Shown piece by piece: positions 42,385-50,867 of a stretch of DNA of 64,000 bases. The DNA is taken from the NCBI RefSeq assembly GCF_007786455.1, contig NZ_VNJK01000002.1:310001-374000 (forward strand). The letters run 5' to 3'. This stretch comes from Paenibacillus agilis (lineage in GTDB: Bacteria > Bacillota > Bacilli > Paenibacillales > Paenibacillaceae). The first letter of the stretch is position 1, and each line of letters opens with the position of its first letter. The position numbers and the translations under genes are program-made. A model generated the notes under the pieces. The model had not been told where the DNA came from and ran no database searches. It was given only the letters and a program-made list of their open reading frames with translations.

Positions 42385-44358
42385 TCAAGGTGCTTCGATC
42401 GCCTGTATGGCAAGCGGTCGGTCAAGTTGGTACAGGCGACGATATCGCGCCTCCTGCTTCATTAATTCTTCATGGGTGCCGCGCATAATAATGCGGCCTT
42501 CCTCCATGAAGATGACTTCATCCATCTGCTCCACCCCTACGAGATGATGGGTAATCCAGATGAGCGACTTATCCGCCATAGCGTCGAACATCGTCGCTAG
42601 CAGTTCCCGCTCCGTGCGCGGGTCGAGACCTACCGTTGGCTCGTCGAGAAGCACAACCGGTGTCTGCTGCAGCAAGATGCGCGCTAGCGCAACTCGCTGG
42701 CGCTCACCGCCGGAGAATCGCTGCCCCGCCTCATGCATAGGCGTGAGATACCCTTCGGGCAGCGATTCAATTAAGCCATCCAGCCGCGCTTGGCGGGCGG
42801 CTTGGCGAATCTCTTCCTCAGACGCGCTGTTGCGTCCGAGGCGAATGTTGTTCGCCACGCTCGTATCGAACAAGTGCGGGCTCTGATTGAGCACCGATAC
42901 GACGGCTGCGATACGATCTGCGCCGGCGTAAGCATGCGCTGGCGTTCCATTGACGGTGACCGCGCCCGATGTAGGGGCGAGCGCACCTTGAATCAACTTC
43001 AGCAGCGTAGACTTGCCTGCGCCGCTGCGACCAATAACTGCTATCTTCTTGCCATGCGGAATATCAAGCGTCAGCTCTTCCACGGCCATTTCGCCACCCT
43101 GATCATAACGGTAGCTCGCTTGCTCAATACGAATGTGTGCTGACTGTCGGGCAGCCCTCACAATGTCCTCCGTCACAAGATCTTCCGTAATGAGGGAAGA
43201 GTTATCTGGATTGCTAAGGTTGTTATGGTTGTTATGGCTGTTACCGTTGCTGCAGTTGTCGCGGTTACCACAATTTTTACGATTGTCACTGTCTCTATCA
43301 TCAACAGCTCGCTCTGCTCTATCGCTAACCTGTTGTTCCCCAAAAGTAAGGCCTTTCTTCCCAGCCCCCTCACTTTTTCTTACATTTTTACTTACACCTT
43401 CGTCTCCACCTTGATCCACCTTCGCCATTCTATCCAAGGAATCTGTATACTGCGGCAGTTTATCAATCGCATCCGATACAGGCAGGAACGCCTCCATCAT
43501 CGGGAATACGACAAGCACGAATGCGGCGATAAGCGTTGCATCAATCGCTTGTGCAGCAAACATCTGCGCTGCCCAATAAATCATCGAAATTACAACCGCC
43601 CCAACGACACCTTGTGCTGCAAAAGTTCGCCACTTCGACCAATTGCTCAAGGAGCGCTCAATACGCGCTACTTCTGCTTCTTCTCGTTCATAGTCGTTAA
43701 CAAATGTCGCCTGACGTCCGCTAATAACCCAATCCCCCATACCAAGCACCGCATCGGTTAACTTTTGATACAACTGATTGCGCTTCTGTTTCAATTGACG
43801 GTTGCGCGACTTATTCACATACAAAGATAACGCGGGCAGAACGAAAATTAGTAGTGCGATATAGAAAGCCATCAACAGCGCAAACGCAGGATCGAACCAG
43901 CCAAGCGCTGCAATAACGACCGCATAAGCAGCCAGTGCTACGATGCTCGGGAAAATGGTCCGCATAAAAATATTTTGCAAATACTCGATATCATCTGCCA
44001 ACATCCCGAGGATATCTCCTGTGCGGAAACGAGAGCGAATGAACAACGCCTGCGGCTCCAGCAGTCGATACAGACGTACTCGCATATGAGACAAAATACG
44101 AAGAATCGTATCATGGCCGACCAAACGCTCTACATAATGCACAACCGAACGACTAATACCGAATGTACGCACAAGAACGACGGGAACGTACACCATTAAA
44201 ATATTTTCCGGACGAAGCGATGACTTCGAAATTAAATAGCCTGATGTAAACATGAGTGCTGAAGCACATAGCGCCGTCAATAGACCGAGAAAGACGATGA
44301 GGGCAAAGCGCCACGTATGTGTTGAGAAATACGGTCGTATCCAATCTTCACGCTTCAT
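42385..44358 (-). CDS. cydC: Thiol reductant ABC exporter subunit CydC
   Basis: A 657-residue half-transporter: six helices (about 15-300), a linker, and an ATPase (about 410-645) with Walker A GRSGAGKST, signature RFSGGERQR and Walker B VVLLDEPTVGLD. With CydD it exports cysteine/glutathione needed to assemble cytochrome bd. Its linker (about residues 313-395) is unusually long and hydrophilic, with an Asn-, Asp-, Arg- and Gly-rich tract encoded by a GTT/GTC-rich DNA tract near 43200-43300. ATG at 44358 overlaps the cydD stop by 4 nt. It is the last gene of cydABDC. Confidence 0.93.
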   Translation of the reverse strand: MKREDWIRPYFSTHTWRFALIVFLGLLTALCASALMFTSGYLISKSSLRPENILMVYVPVVLVRTFGISRSVVHYVERLVGHDTILRILSHMRVRLYRLLEPQALFIRSRFRTGDILGMLADDIEYLQNIFMRTIFPSIVALAAYAVVIAALGWFDPAFALLMAFYIALLIFVLPALSLYVNKSRNRQLKQKRNQLYQKLTDAVLGMGDWVISGRQATFVNDYEREEAEVARIERSLSNWSKWRTFAAQGVVGAVVISMIYWAAQMFAAQAIDATLIAAFVLVVFPMMEAFLPVSDAIDKLPQYTDSLDRMAKVDQGGDEGVSKNVRKSEGAGKKGLTFGEQQVSDRAERAVDDRDSDNRKNCGNRDNCSNGNSHNNHNNLSNPDNSSLITEDLVTEDIVRAARQSAHIRIEQASYRYDQGGEMAVEELTLDIPHGKKIAVIGRSGAGKSTLLKLIQGALAPTSGAVTVNGTPAHAYAGADRIAAVVSVLNQSPHLFDTSVANNIRLGRNSASEEEIRQAARQARLDGLIESLPEGYLTPMHEAGQRFSGGERQRVALARILLQQTPVVLLDEPTVGLDPRTERELLATMFDAMADKSLIWITHHLVGVEQMDEVIFMEEGRIIMRGTHEELMKQEARYRRLYQLDRPLAIQAIEAP

Positions 44359-46115
44359 CCCTCGTCCACCCCTTCCATTTGCATGCGCATCATCTCGTAG
44401 TAGAGCCCTTTGCGCCCCAATAGCTCCTCATGTGTACCCGTTTCCGCTATGCGACCATACTCAAGCACGATTACCCAATCCATCTCCGTCATCCAGTGCA
44501 GGCGATGAGTTGCCATTAGAACCAGCTTGTTCTCAAATAGAGGAAGCATCGTCTCTTTCAACTCATACTCCGTCTCAATGTCCAAATGCGCCGTTGGCTC
44601 ATCCAGCAGCATAATAGGCCGCTGACTCAAAAATGCACGTGCCAGTGCTACACGCTGTTCTTGCCCTCCACTAAGGGAACGTCCGCCATTGCCAATCACT
44701 TCGTCCATGCCTTGAGGCAGACGTGCCACAACCTGCTCTAGTCCAGCAGCAGCGATGGCTTGCTGCACTTCTTTCTCAGACGCATCAGGCGTATAGAAAC
44801 GAACATTATCAGCTAAAGAGCTATTGAATAGATACGGCTGTTGAGGAATATAAGTCAGCTGCTGTCGCCAGCCTTCTTCCGCTAAGCTTTCTATAGCCGC
44901 TCCATTCAGCGTCACATCACCAGATGATGGTGCGAGAAACCCACCGAGTATATCGATAAGGGTTGATTTACCCGCTCCACTCGTACCGATGATACCGATC
45001 TTCATCATCCCTTGCACCGTCAGATCAACATTATTAAGCGAAGCTGGACCTTCCGCTTCATGCTTCAAGCTAACATCTTTCAACGTTAGTGAACTATCCT
45101 TCGTCCACGTCCACTCCGCTTGCTCAGCAGCCTGTACAGAAGTAGAAGAAGACGCAGGCTTCACTGCTTCTGCTTCGCCCTTTTCAATAACAGCACGAAT
45201 AGCCTTGCCTGCTTCCTTGCCCTTTAACGTCGCATGATAATCAGCACCTACCATACGAATCGGCAGGAAATATTCTGGTGCCAGAATCAATATTAATAGC
45301 GATGGATACAACACCATATCGCCTTCAATAAGGCGCAATCCGAGATTTACCGCTACCATTGCGACAGACAGCGTCGTAAAGAAATCGAGTGCAAAGGAAG
45401 ACAGAAATGCCATGCGCAGCGTCTTAATCGTCGCGGAGCGATAAGAATCACTTACACGTTCAATCGTGTCGCTGTGCGCTTTACTCTGACCGAGCACTTT
45501 CAAGGTCTCTAGTCCACGCAATGAATCCACAAAATGATTGGACAGCAGTCGATAGGACTTCCACTGGCGCCCCATATGCGTCTTCGTCGCAAGTCCAAGC
45601 AAAATCATAAATATAATCAAAATCGGCATCGTTACCGCCAAAATAATGGCGGCCACAGGGTCCAGCCAACATACATAGCCCAGGACGATAATCGGTGTAA
45701 TCGCAGTCCCTATCATACGTGGGATAATAAGCTCCACGTAAGTTCGGAACTGAGCAATTCCGTCCAGTACGAGCGTTACGACGTTGCCCGTCCCTTCGGA
45801 TTGGACAAGACGCGGCCCGAACTGAAACAGCTTGCTAACCAGCTGCTTGCGCAGCTCACGCCCTGCCGTCTCCGCATATCGATAGGCGATCTTCTGCATA
45901 AGAAGAGCCGTTAATTGCCGGATAAAGAAAGCGAGCAGGAACTTGGCGATAGAGTCGACTTGTTCCTGCAGCGCTTGGCCTGCAAATAGGGAGGAGATCG
46001 TCTCTGCCAACCCTATTGCAATATATAGGATGGACACACTGTGAATGAAGGTCAGCAGTACAATAGCTACTACAACGATTTTGCTTCCTTTAAATCCAAG
46101 TGTGTGTTTATCCAT
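44355..46115 (-). CDS. cydD: Thiol reductant ABC exporter subunit CydD
   Basis: A 586-residue half-transporter; membrane domain (about 10-310) and ATPase with Walker A GTSGAGKST, signature SLSGGQEQR and Walker B IMLLDEPTAHLD. It forms the heterodimeric CydDC exporter with CydC. ATG at 46115 shares a base with the cydB stop (TGATG), and the gene overlaps cydC by 4 nt, so the whole set is tightly coupled. Residues about 312-340 form a Ser/Ala-rich linker between the domains. Confidence 0.95.
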   Translation of the reverse strand: MDKHTLGFKGSKIVVVAIVLLTFIHSVSILYIAIGLAETISSLFAGQALQEQVDSIAKFLLAFFIRQLTALLMQKIAYRYAETAGRELRKQLVSKLFQFGPRLVQSEGTGNVVTLVLDGIAQFRTYVELIIPRMIGTAITPIIVLGYVCWLDPVAAIILAVTMPILIIFMILLGLATKTHMGRQWKSYRLLSNHFVDSLRGLETLKVLGQSKAHSDTIERVSDSYRSATIKTLRMAFLSSFALDFFTTLSVAMVAVNLGLRLIEGDMVLYPSLLILILAPEYFLPIRMVGADYHATLKGKEAGKAIRAVIEKGEAEAVKPASSSTSVQAAEQAEWTWTKDSSLTLKDVSLKHEAEGPASLNNVDLTVQGMMKIGIIGTSGAGKSTLIDILGGFLAPSSGDVTLNGAAIESLAEEGWRQQLTYIPQQPYLFNSSLADNVRFYTPDASEKEVQQAIAAAGLEQVVARLPQGMDEVIGNGGRSLSGGQEQRVALARAFLSQRPIMLLDEPTAHLDIETEYELKETMLPLFENKLVLMATHRLHWMTEMDWVIVLEYGRIAETGTHEELLGRKGLYYEMMRMQMEGVDEG

Positions 46116-47128
46116 CAGTATTCTAGATGCTCCTTCTCAGTAACACGTTTGTGGAAGACAAAGTAACTCCATGCTTGATAGGCCAGTATGAACGGCAGTA
46201 AAGTCGCCGCTACAATGGTCATAATGCGAAGCGAATAGTCTCCCGACGCCGCCGCATACACGGTCATGTTGTAGGCTCTGTCGATTGAGCTGATCAAGAC
46301 GTTCGGGAACATCGATACAAAGACAGAAGCAACCGCCAATATGATTACCGCACCTGTCATGCCAAATGCCCAACCATCGCGCTTCTTGCTCATAAAATAG
46401 CCCGCTAGTATATAAGCGATAACGCCTAGCACGGCGATTACAAACATAACAGCACCGCGCGATTCAAAAGCAGTTGTCATCGTATACGTCATAATCCCAA
46501 ACACAACTAGCAGAGCCGCGAGTGGGAGCAGCAGCATTTTCCCCTGCGCACGCGCTCGCTCTTGCAAGCTTCCCACTGTACGAAGTGTCGTGAACATTAA
46601 GCCGTGTACGTAACATAGAAGCGTAACGATAATGCCGCCTATTACGGTATACACGTTCACAACTTGGAAGATGGTTGCGTTCATCTCCATGTTCTGATCG
46701 ATAGGCAGTCCTTGCAGGAAGCTCGAAAATACGACGCCAAATAAGAACGGCGGTAAGAGGCTCCCTAGTAGGATAACGATATCCCAGTTCTTCTTCCAAC
46801 GCTCCGTGTCGCCTTTACCTCTGAACTCAAAGGCTACACCACGACCGATCAAGGCCAATAGTAAGAAAACAAACGGGATATAAAATCCACTGAACATCGT
46901 CGCATACCAGTGTGGGAACGCTGCGAACATCGCTCCCCCAGCTGTCAATAACCATACCTCATTGGCATCCCAGAACGGACCGATTGAGTTAATAAGGATA
47001 CGGCGTTCCGTATCTGTACGAGCTAGGAACTTCGTCGCCATCCCTACTCCGAAATCAAATCCTTCCAAGAAGAAGAACCCGACAAACAACACCCCGACTA
47101 GAACAAACCACAGTTCACTATACTCCAT
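46115..47128 (-). CDS. cydB: Cytochrome bd ubiquinol/menaquinol oxidase subunit II
   Basis: A 337-residue, eight- to nine-helix subunit II of cytochrome bd. The N-terminus (YSELWFVLVGVLFVGFFFLEGFDFGVGM) is the family signature, and DANEVWLLTAGGAMFAAFPHWYA is conserved. The start is ATG at 47128, six bases after GGGAGG; the longer frame (47179) begins inside cydA. It overlaps the cydA stop by 11 nt. Together with CydA it transfers electrons from menaquinol to oxygen at low oxygen pressure without pumping protons. Confidence 0.95.
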   Translation of the reverse strand: MEYSELWFVLVGVLFVGFFFLEGFDFGVGMATKFLARTDTERRILINSIGPFWDANEVWLLTAGGAMFAAFPHWYATMFSGFYIPFVFLLLALIGRGVAFEFRGKGDTERWKKNWDIVILLGSLLPPFLFGVVFSSFLQGLPIDQNMEMNATIFQVVNVYTVIGGIIVTLLCYVHGLMFTTLRTVGSLQERARAQGKMLLLPLAALLVVFGIMTYTMTTAFESRGAVMFVIAVLGVIAYILAGYFMSKKRDGWAFGMTGAVIILAVASVFVSMFPNVLISSIDRAYNMTVYAAASGDYSLRIMTIVAATLLPFILAYQAWSYFVFHKRVTEKEHLEY

Positions 47129-48518
47129 GGTGCACCTCCCTATCGAACGGGTCACTTGTTTTATCTTCGACCTTATCAATAATGGCTGGACCTTTTTTGA
47201 TGACTTTCAAGAACAGACGAACAAGGATATACGCGAGCACGCTATAGATAGCGGTAAACGCGATTAGCGAGAACAACACTTCATTCGCTGTAACATTAGG
47301 AGAAATACTGTCTTCCGTTTTCATATAACCAAATACCGTCCACGGCTGTCGACCGATCTCAGTCATAATCCAACCTGCTGTGTTCCCAATGAACGGCATC
47401 GAAATTGCAGCCACCATAAAACGATTGAACCATTTGTTTTTATGCGATAGCTTATTACGAGCGGACAAGTACAATCCGTACATGGCAAGCACGATCATGA
47501 TACAGCCTGCCAATACCATGATACGGAAGCTCCAGAAAGTCGTCCGTACAGGCGGAATATAATCTCCTGGGCCATATTTCTGCTCGTACTCAGCTTGCAG
47601 CTCGTTCATTCCTTTTACATCACCAGAGAATTTGCTATACGTTAAGTAACTGAGCAAGTAAGGAATTTTAATTTCCATTCCATTCTCTTTCTTCTCTGGA
47701 TCAATGCTAGCAAACAACGTCCATGGCGCAGGATCTTCACTTCGATCCCATAATGCTTCACTCGCAGCCATTTTCATTGGCTGTGTATGCATCAAATACT
47801 GTGCTTGCTGATGCCCATATACCGCGACCAAAATCGAGGAAATAAGAGCTACAATAATAGCTATATGGAAAGATTTTTTGAAAAACTCCCCGTCCTGCTG
47901 CTTCAATATTTTATAAGCACTTATACCAGCTACTAAGAAAGCACCCGTTCCAAACGCTGCGAGAATCGTATGCGGGTACTCTACCCACAGTTGACCATTG
48001 GAGAGCAATGCTCCAAAATCATTCATTTCCGCTCGCCCATTAACGACCTCAAACCCTACCGGTTGTTGCATGAACGAATTCGCTACCAATATCCAGAAGC
48101 CAGACATCATTGTACCGATCGAAACAATCCAAATACAGGCCAAATGCAGCTTCTTCGATAAACGATCCCAACCAAATATCCAAAGACCAATAAAAGTAGA
48201 TTCCAAGAAGAACGCAAGCAGTGCTTCTACCGCTAACGCAGGACCGAACACATCACCGACAAATCGTGAATAATCCGACCAGTTCATACCGAACTGGAAT
48301 TCTTGAATAATACCGGTAACAACGCCGACAGCAAAGTTAATCAGGAACAGCTTGCCCCAGAACTTCGTCATCCGCTTGTACTTCTCGTCTCCCTTGACGA
48401 CATACATCGTCTCCATAATCGCAACGAGTAGTGCTAGACCAATTGACACCGGAACGAAGAAGTAATGAAAAATCGTTGTCGATGCAAACTGGATTCGCGA
48501 TAACATAACCAAATCCAT
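47118..48518 (-). CDS. cydA: Cytochrome bd ubiquinol/menaquinol oxidase subunit I
   Basis: About 466 residues, nine helices. Heme ligands are in FHYFFVPVSIG (His near residue 19), the His in VYGHQQAQYL region and Met in the GRQPW-containing helix set (IMTEIGRQPWTVFG). The Q loop between helices 6 and 7 is short, as in Firmicutes. ATG at 48518 is nine bases after GGTGGAG; a GTG at 48533 overlaps that site. It is the first gene of cydABDC, downstream of three Rex/Fnr-type palindromes. Confidence 0.95.
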   Translation of the reverse strand: MDLVMLSRIQFASTTIFHYFFVPVSIGLALLVAIMETMYVVKGDEKYKRMTKFWGKLFLINFAVGVVTGIIQEFQFGMNWSDYSRFVGDVFGPALAVEALLAFFLESTFIGLWIFGWDRLSKKLHLACIWIVSIGTMMSGFWILVANSFMQQPVGFEVVNGRAEMNDFGALLSNGQLWVEYPHTILAAFGTGAFLVAGISAYKILKQQDGEFFKKSFHIAIIVALISSILVAVYGHQQAQYLMHTQPMKMAASEALWDRSEDPAPWTLFASIDPEKKENGMEIKIPYLLSYLTYSKFSGDVKGMNELQAEYEQKYGPGDYIPPVRTTFWSFRIMVLAGCIMIVLAMYGLYLSARNKLSHKNKWFNRFMVAAISMPFIGNTAGWIMTEIGRQPWTVFGYMKTEDSISPNVTANEVLFSLIAFTAIYSVLAYILVRLFLKVIKKGPAIIDKVEDKTSDPFDREVHHGV

Positions 48519-48635
48519 GGCTATTGACTCCACCTTTCTATTGAAATATCCATTTCAATTTAAACTTTCTTTCTGCTTACCCCACTAAAGTACATAGTTG
48601 AACAATTAACTTGCTAATTACCTCATAGCGTTGAT

Positions 48636-48788
48636 GTGACTCATTTCACATTGTGTCAGAAAAACAAAGGCATCAATGTGATAATTATCACAAAAACAGA
48701 CGGATAGTTTGATCAAAATGCAAACATTGCTCACGCGTCACATTTTCGCTACAATACAAGGCATTGACTTTTGTGAAAACATTCACTT
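48636..48788 (-). promoter_or_regulatory. Three Rex/Fnr-type palindromes upstream of cydA
   Basis: TGTGA-N6-TCACA occurs at 48636-48651 and 48677-48692; TGTGA-N6-TCACT, flanked as TTGTGAA-N4-TTCACTT, is at 48772-48787. The third matches the Rex consensus TTGTGAA-N4-TTCACAA best (12 of 14); the first two match the Bacillus Fnr form TGTGA-N6-TCACA. B. subtilis cydA has several Rex sites, so NADH-responsive repression is likely, with Fnr possible. The promoter itself I cannot place. The rest of this 532-nt gap has no gene. Confidence 0.75.
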
Positions 48789-48904
48789 TTTAAAATAAAC
48801 TTGTACGAATACTGTCACAAATCGCCCTAGATCACCTTTTTATAACCGCCATCCTACGAATTAACATTTCTTATCTTCCTGGACATTACCCACAAGAGAA
48901 ATTG

Positions 48905-48959
48905 ATGCAAAAATAAAAGCAGTCATGCTGCCTCACCTTCACGAAGCAGCACTACCGCT
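48905..48959 (-). terminator. Terminator of the receptor-propeptide unit
   Basis: Arms 48918-48931 and 48946-48959 pair in 14 positions with one mismatch and two wobbles around a 14-nt loop. On the minus strand TTTTATTTTTG follows. It lies about 90 nt after the propeptide stop codon and isolates it from the cyd promoter region. Confidence 0.8.
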
Positions 48960-49050
48960 ATAATCGGATTTTGACCATGATACTCCACGTCTCCAACACC
49001 GGTTGCAATCTATCCTCTTTTACCTAACGTATGCAAATGTACGCTGCAGC

Positions 49051-49191
49051 TTAATTTGTATTGATTTTGTGACCTTCCCATGGAAATCCGCCACCTGATG
49101 AATCAGCAGCCTCCACGCTGACTGAAAATGCCGAAAATGTAGAACATACAACACAAGCTAACAGTATGAGTTTGAGTCCTCTTTTTCTCAC
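49051..49191 (-). CDS. Short secreted propeptide, probable signalling peptide of the adjacent TPR receptor
   Basis: A 46-codon gene. GTG at 49191 lies eight bases after GGAGG. The product has a basic start (MRKRG), a hydrophobic core (LKLILLACVVCSTFSAF) and a probable signal peptidase site after VEA; the tail would be ADSSGGGFPWEGHKINTN. This layout (Arg/Lys, hydrophobic core, short polar C-terminus) is that of Phr, NprX and other RRNPP pro-pheromones, which are exported, trimmed to 5-10 residues and re-imported by Opp. It starts 19 nt after the stop of the HTH-TPR gene on the same strand, the usual receptor-peptide order. The longer frame from 49233 starts inside the receptor gene. The mature peptide is not known. 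Confidence 0.75.
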   Translation of the reverse strand: MRKRGLKLILLACVVCSTFSAFSVSVEAADSSGGGFPWEGHKINTN

Positions 49192-49210
49192 AGCATAATC
49201 CTCCACTCGT

Positions 49211-50476
49211 TTATATAGAGCACATTCGCTCATAAAATTGTTCTATATCTATAATGGTAGAAACATCTTTAAACTGATCATCACGCCTTAACAGTTTGAA
49301 CAACGAATGCATGCACTGCCGCTCACTTTGAACATCATTAATTTGTGCATAGGTCATAGCACTTTGCATATAACTGTTGGCTGCGTCCTCCAGCTGATTT
49401 GTTTTTACGAAATAGTCTCCTTTGAGTCTATAAAAATAAGCCAGTTCATAGAATTCAAGCGGAGTCGTATACGTAATAGAATGTATCGCTTCCTCCATAG
49501 ACAGAAGCTGCCCTGCCGCTGCTACTTCATCAATGCTCATATACAAGGAAATATACTCATTTACAACGTGAATCTTAAATTCATCCCTGCATGCAAGCAA
49601 GCACTGATCGAATTGAGTAATGGCCAGCTCCACGTCTCCTCGCTTGGCATGAAGCATAGCCTCCAGTAATTTATCGTTATCCTCCACCTGTGAATGCTCA
49701 TAGGCTTGATACTGCTCTTGATACTGCTTCGACAATTCATAGTCGTTCAAATAAAAATAAGAAAATCTAAGAATACCGATAGCATGCATGTAAAATCTGT
49801 TCTCTCTATCATCCTCTTGGATAAGGAGTTTGCAAAAATCCACACTTTCTTGATATAAGCGCAGTGTATAGGCATGCACAGCCAGTTTATAATACACTTC
49901 TGTCCGCTCTCGCTTCGATAAAAGTTCAATATAGTTCAAAATATACTGACCAGATTGGTAGGTTTCCTGCAGGTTGCTGAAATCATTTCTTTCAATACAA
50001 TATTGTTGGTATAGTCCTTTAGCGATGTAAACCATAATGCCATGACTTCGTGAGTATTTTATGATGAGTTTGTACAAGAGAAGCTTTAACGAGGTGTCCT
50101 GTAAAGAAGCGGTAGTTGTAAATAATTGCTCGACCAAATCATAACTGTCTTCTTGTTCCGTTTCGAGAAACTTGGTTGCAATTTTACGAATGATAAAGTT
50201 AGATTGTGAGCTTGCTATAGACTCTTCCAACAGGCTCCATAACACGGTAGCCCGCCGCTCTACTTCCATATAGCATTCCACATATTCATCGAATGGGATG
50301 TCCAGTAGAGATGCAATCAAGGCTACGGTCTTGAAATCCGGCCTTTTCACTTCCCTATTTTCGATCTTTGATATGGTCCCTTTATTAATATTTGCTCTTC
50401 TGGCAAGCTCCGAAAGGGTTAGGTTAGACTTTAGCCTATATTGTTGAATCAAGTCAGCTAATGACAGTACGGCCAT
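49211..50476 (-). CDS. RRNPP-type regulator (XRE helix-turn-helix plus TPR repeats, NprR-like)
   Basis: A 421-residue protein, essentially the length of NprR (about 423). An XRE helix-turn-helix (about 5-60: LIQQYRLKSNLTLSELARRANINKGTISKIENREVKRPDFKTVALIASLLDI) is followed by about nine TPR-like helical pairs (about 100-415), for example YKLAVHAYTLRLYQESVDFCKLLI and FYRLKGDYFVKTNQLEDAANSYMQSAMTYAQ. Such proteins bind an imported peptide in the TPR superhelix and change DNA binding. ATG at 50476 has GGGAGG about 14 bases upstream, and an in-frame stop lies between. The propeptide gene directly downstream is the expected ligand source. Whether it resembles NprR, PlcR or another branch cannot be told here. 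Confidence 0.88.
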   Translation of the reverse strand: MAVLSLADLIQQYRLKSNLTLSELARRANINKGTISKIENREVKRPDFKTVALIASLLDIPFDEYVECYMEVERRATVLWSLLEESIASSQSNFIIRKIATKFLETEQEDSYDLVEQLFTTTASLQDTSLKLLLYKLIIKYSRSHGIMVYIAKGLYQQYCIERNDFSNLQETYQSGQYILNYIELLSKRERTEVYYKLAVHAYTLRLYQESVDFCKLLIQEDDRENRFYMHAIGILRFSYFYLNDYELSKQYQEQYQAYEHSQVEDNDKLLEAMLHAKRGDVELAITQFDQCLLACRDEFKIHVVNEYISLYMSIDEVAAAGQLLSMEEAIHSITYTTPLEFYELAYFYRLKGDYFVKTNQLEDAANSYMQSAMTYAQINDVQSERQCMHSLFKLLRRDDQFKDVSTIIDIEQFYERMCSI

Positions 50477-50867
50477 ACTGGATCACTCTACCTCCCTTTA
50501 GCAAATTGCGCACAATGAGTAATCAATTATGCCTATGCCACGATTCTATAAGAAAGTAGGCAAACGATAAACGTTATACCATACCTAATGCATCCTTTTT
50601 TTGCTAATTTTCAGAGTACCATGTTTTTGCAAATCCCGCAACAGCCTAACATATATAGCAGGCATTGTCGAAATCTTACTGACTATGTATTCATACAAAA
50701 AGCAGCCCCCATGTCATCAAGCAAGACCATTTGGGACCGCTTTTTTGATTGTCAGCCTAGTTAAAATGGACTTGGAACAAGGAATAGCCATGGAGCCGTA
50801 ATCGTACCCATGAGCAAATCAACCCGGTGTGCTATGGATTCCGGTACGCCGTGTTTTCTACGAACTA
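50477..50867. other. Intergenic region between the prenyltransferase and receptor genes
   Basis: No gene I can support. It holds a possible terminator for the prenyltransferase gene (minus strand, about 50699-50748, imperfect stem with GCTTTTT), one TGTCGAA Spo0A-like box (50666-50672), and AATTTTCAGA near 50608, which is half of a CodY box. A minus-strand frame at 50761-50964 is probably not real. Confidence 0.4.

Noticed and set aside
43225-43761. 178-codon plus-strand frame in cydC
   Set aside because: Arises from the low-complexity GTT/GTC tract of the CydC linker; no start signal.
50608-50622. CodY-box-like AATTTTCAGA before the receptor gene
   Set aside because: Only the left ten of fifteen positions match; too weak alone.
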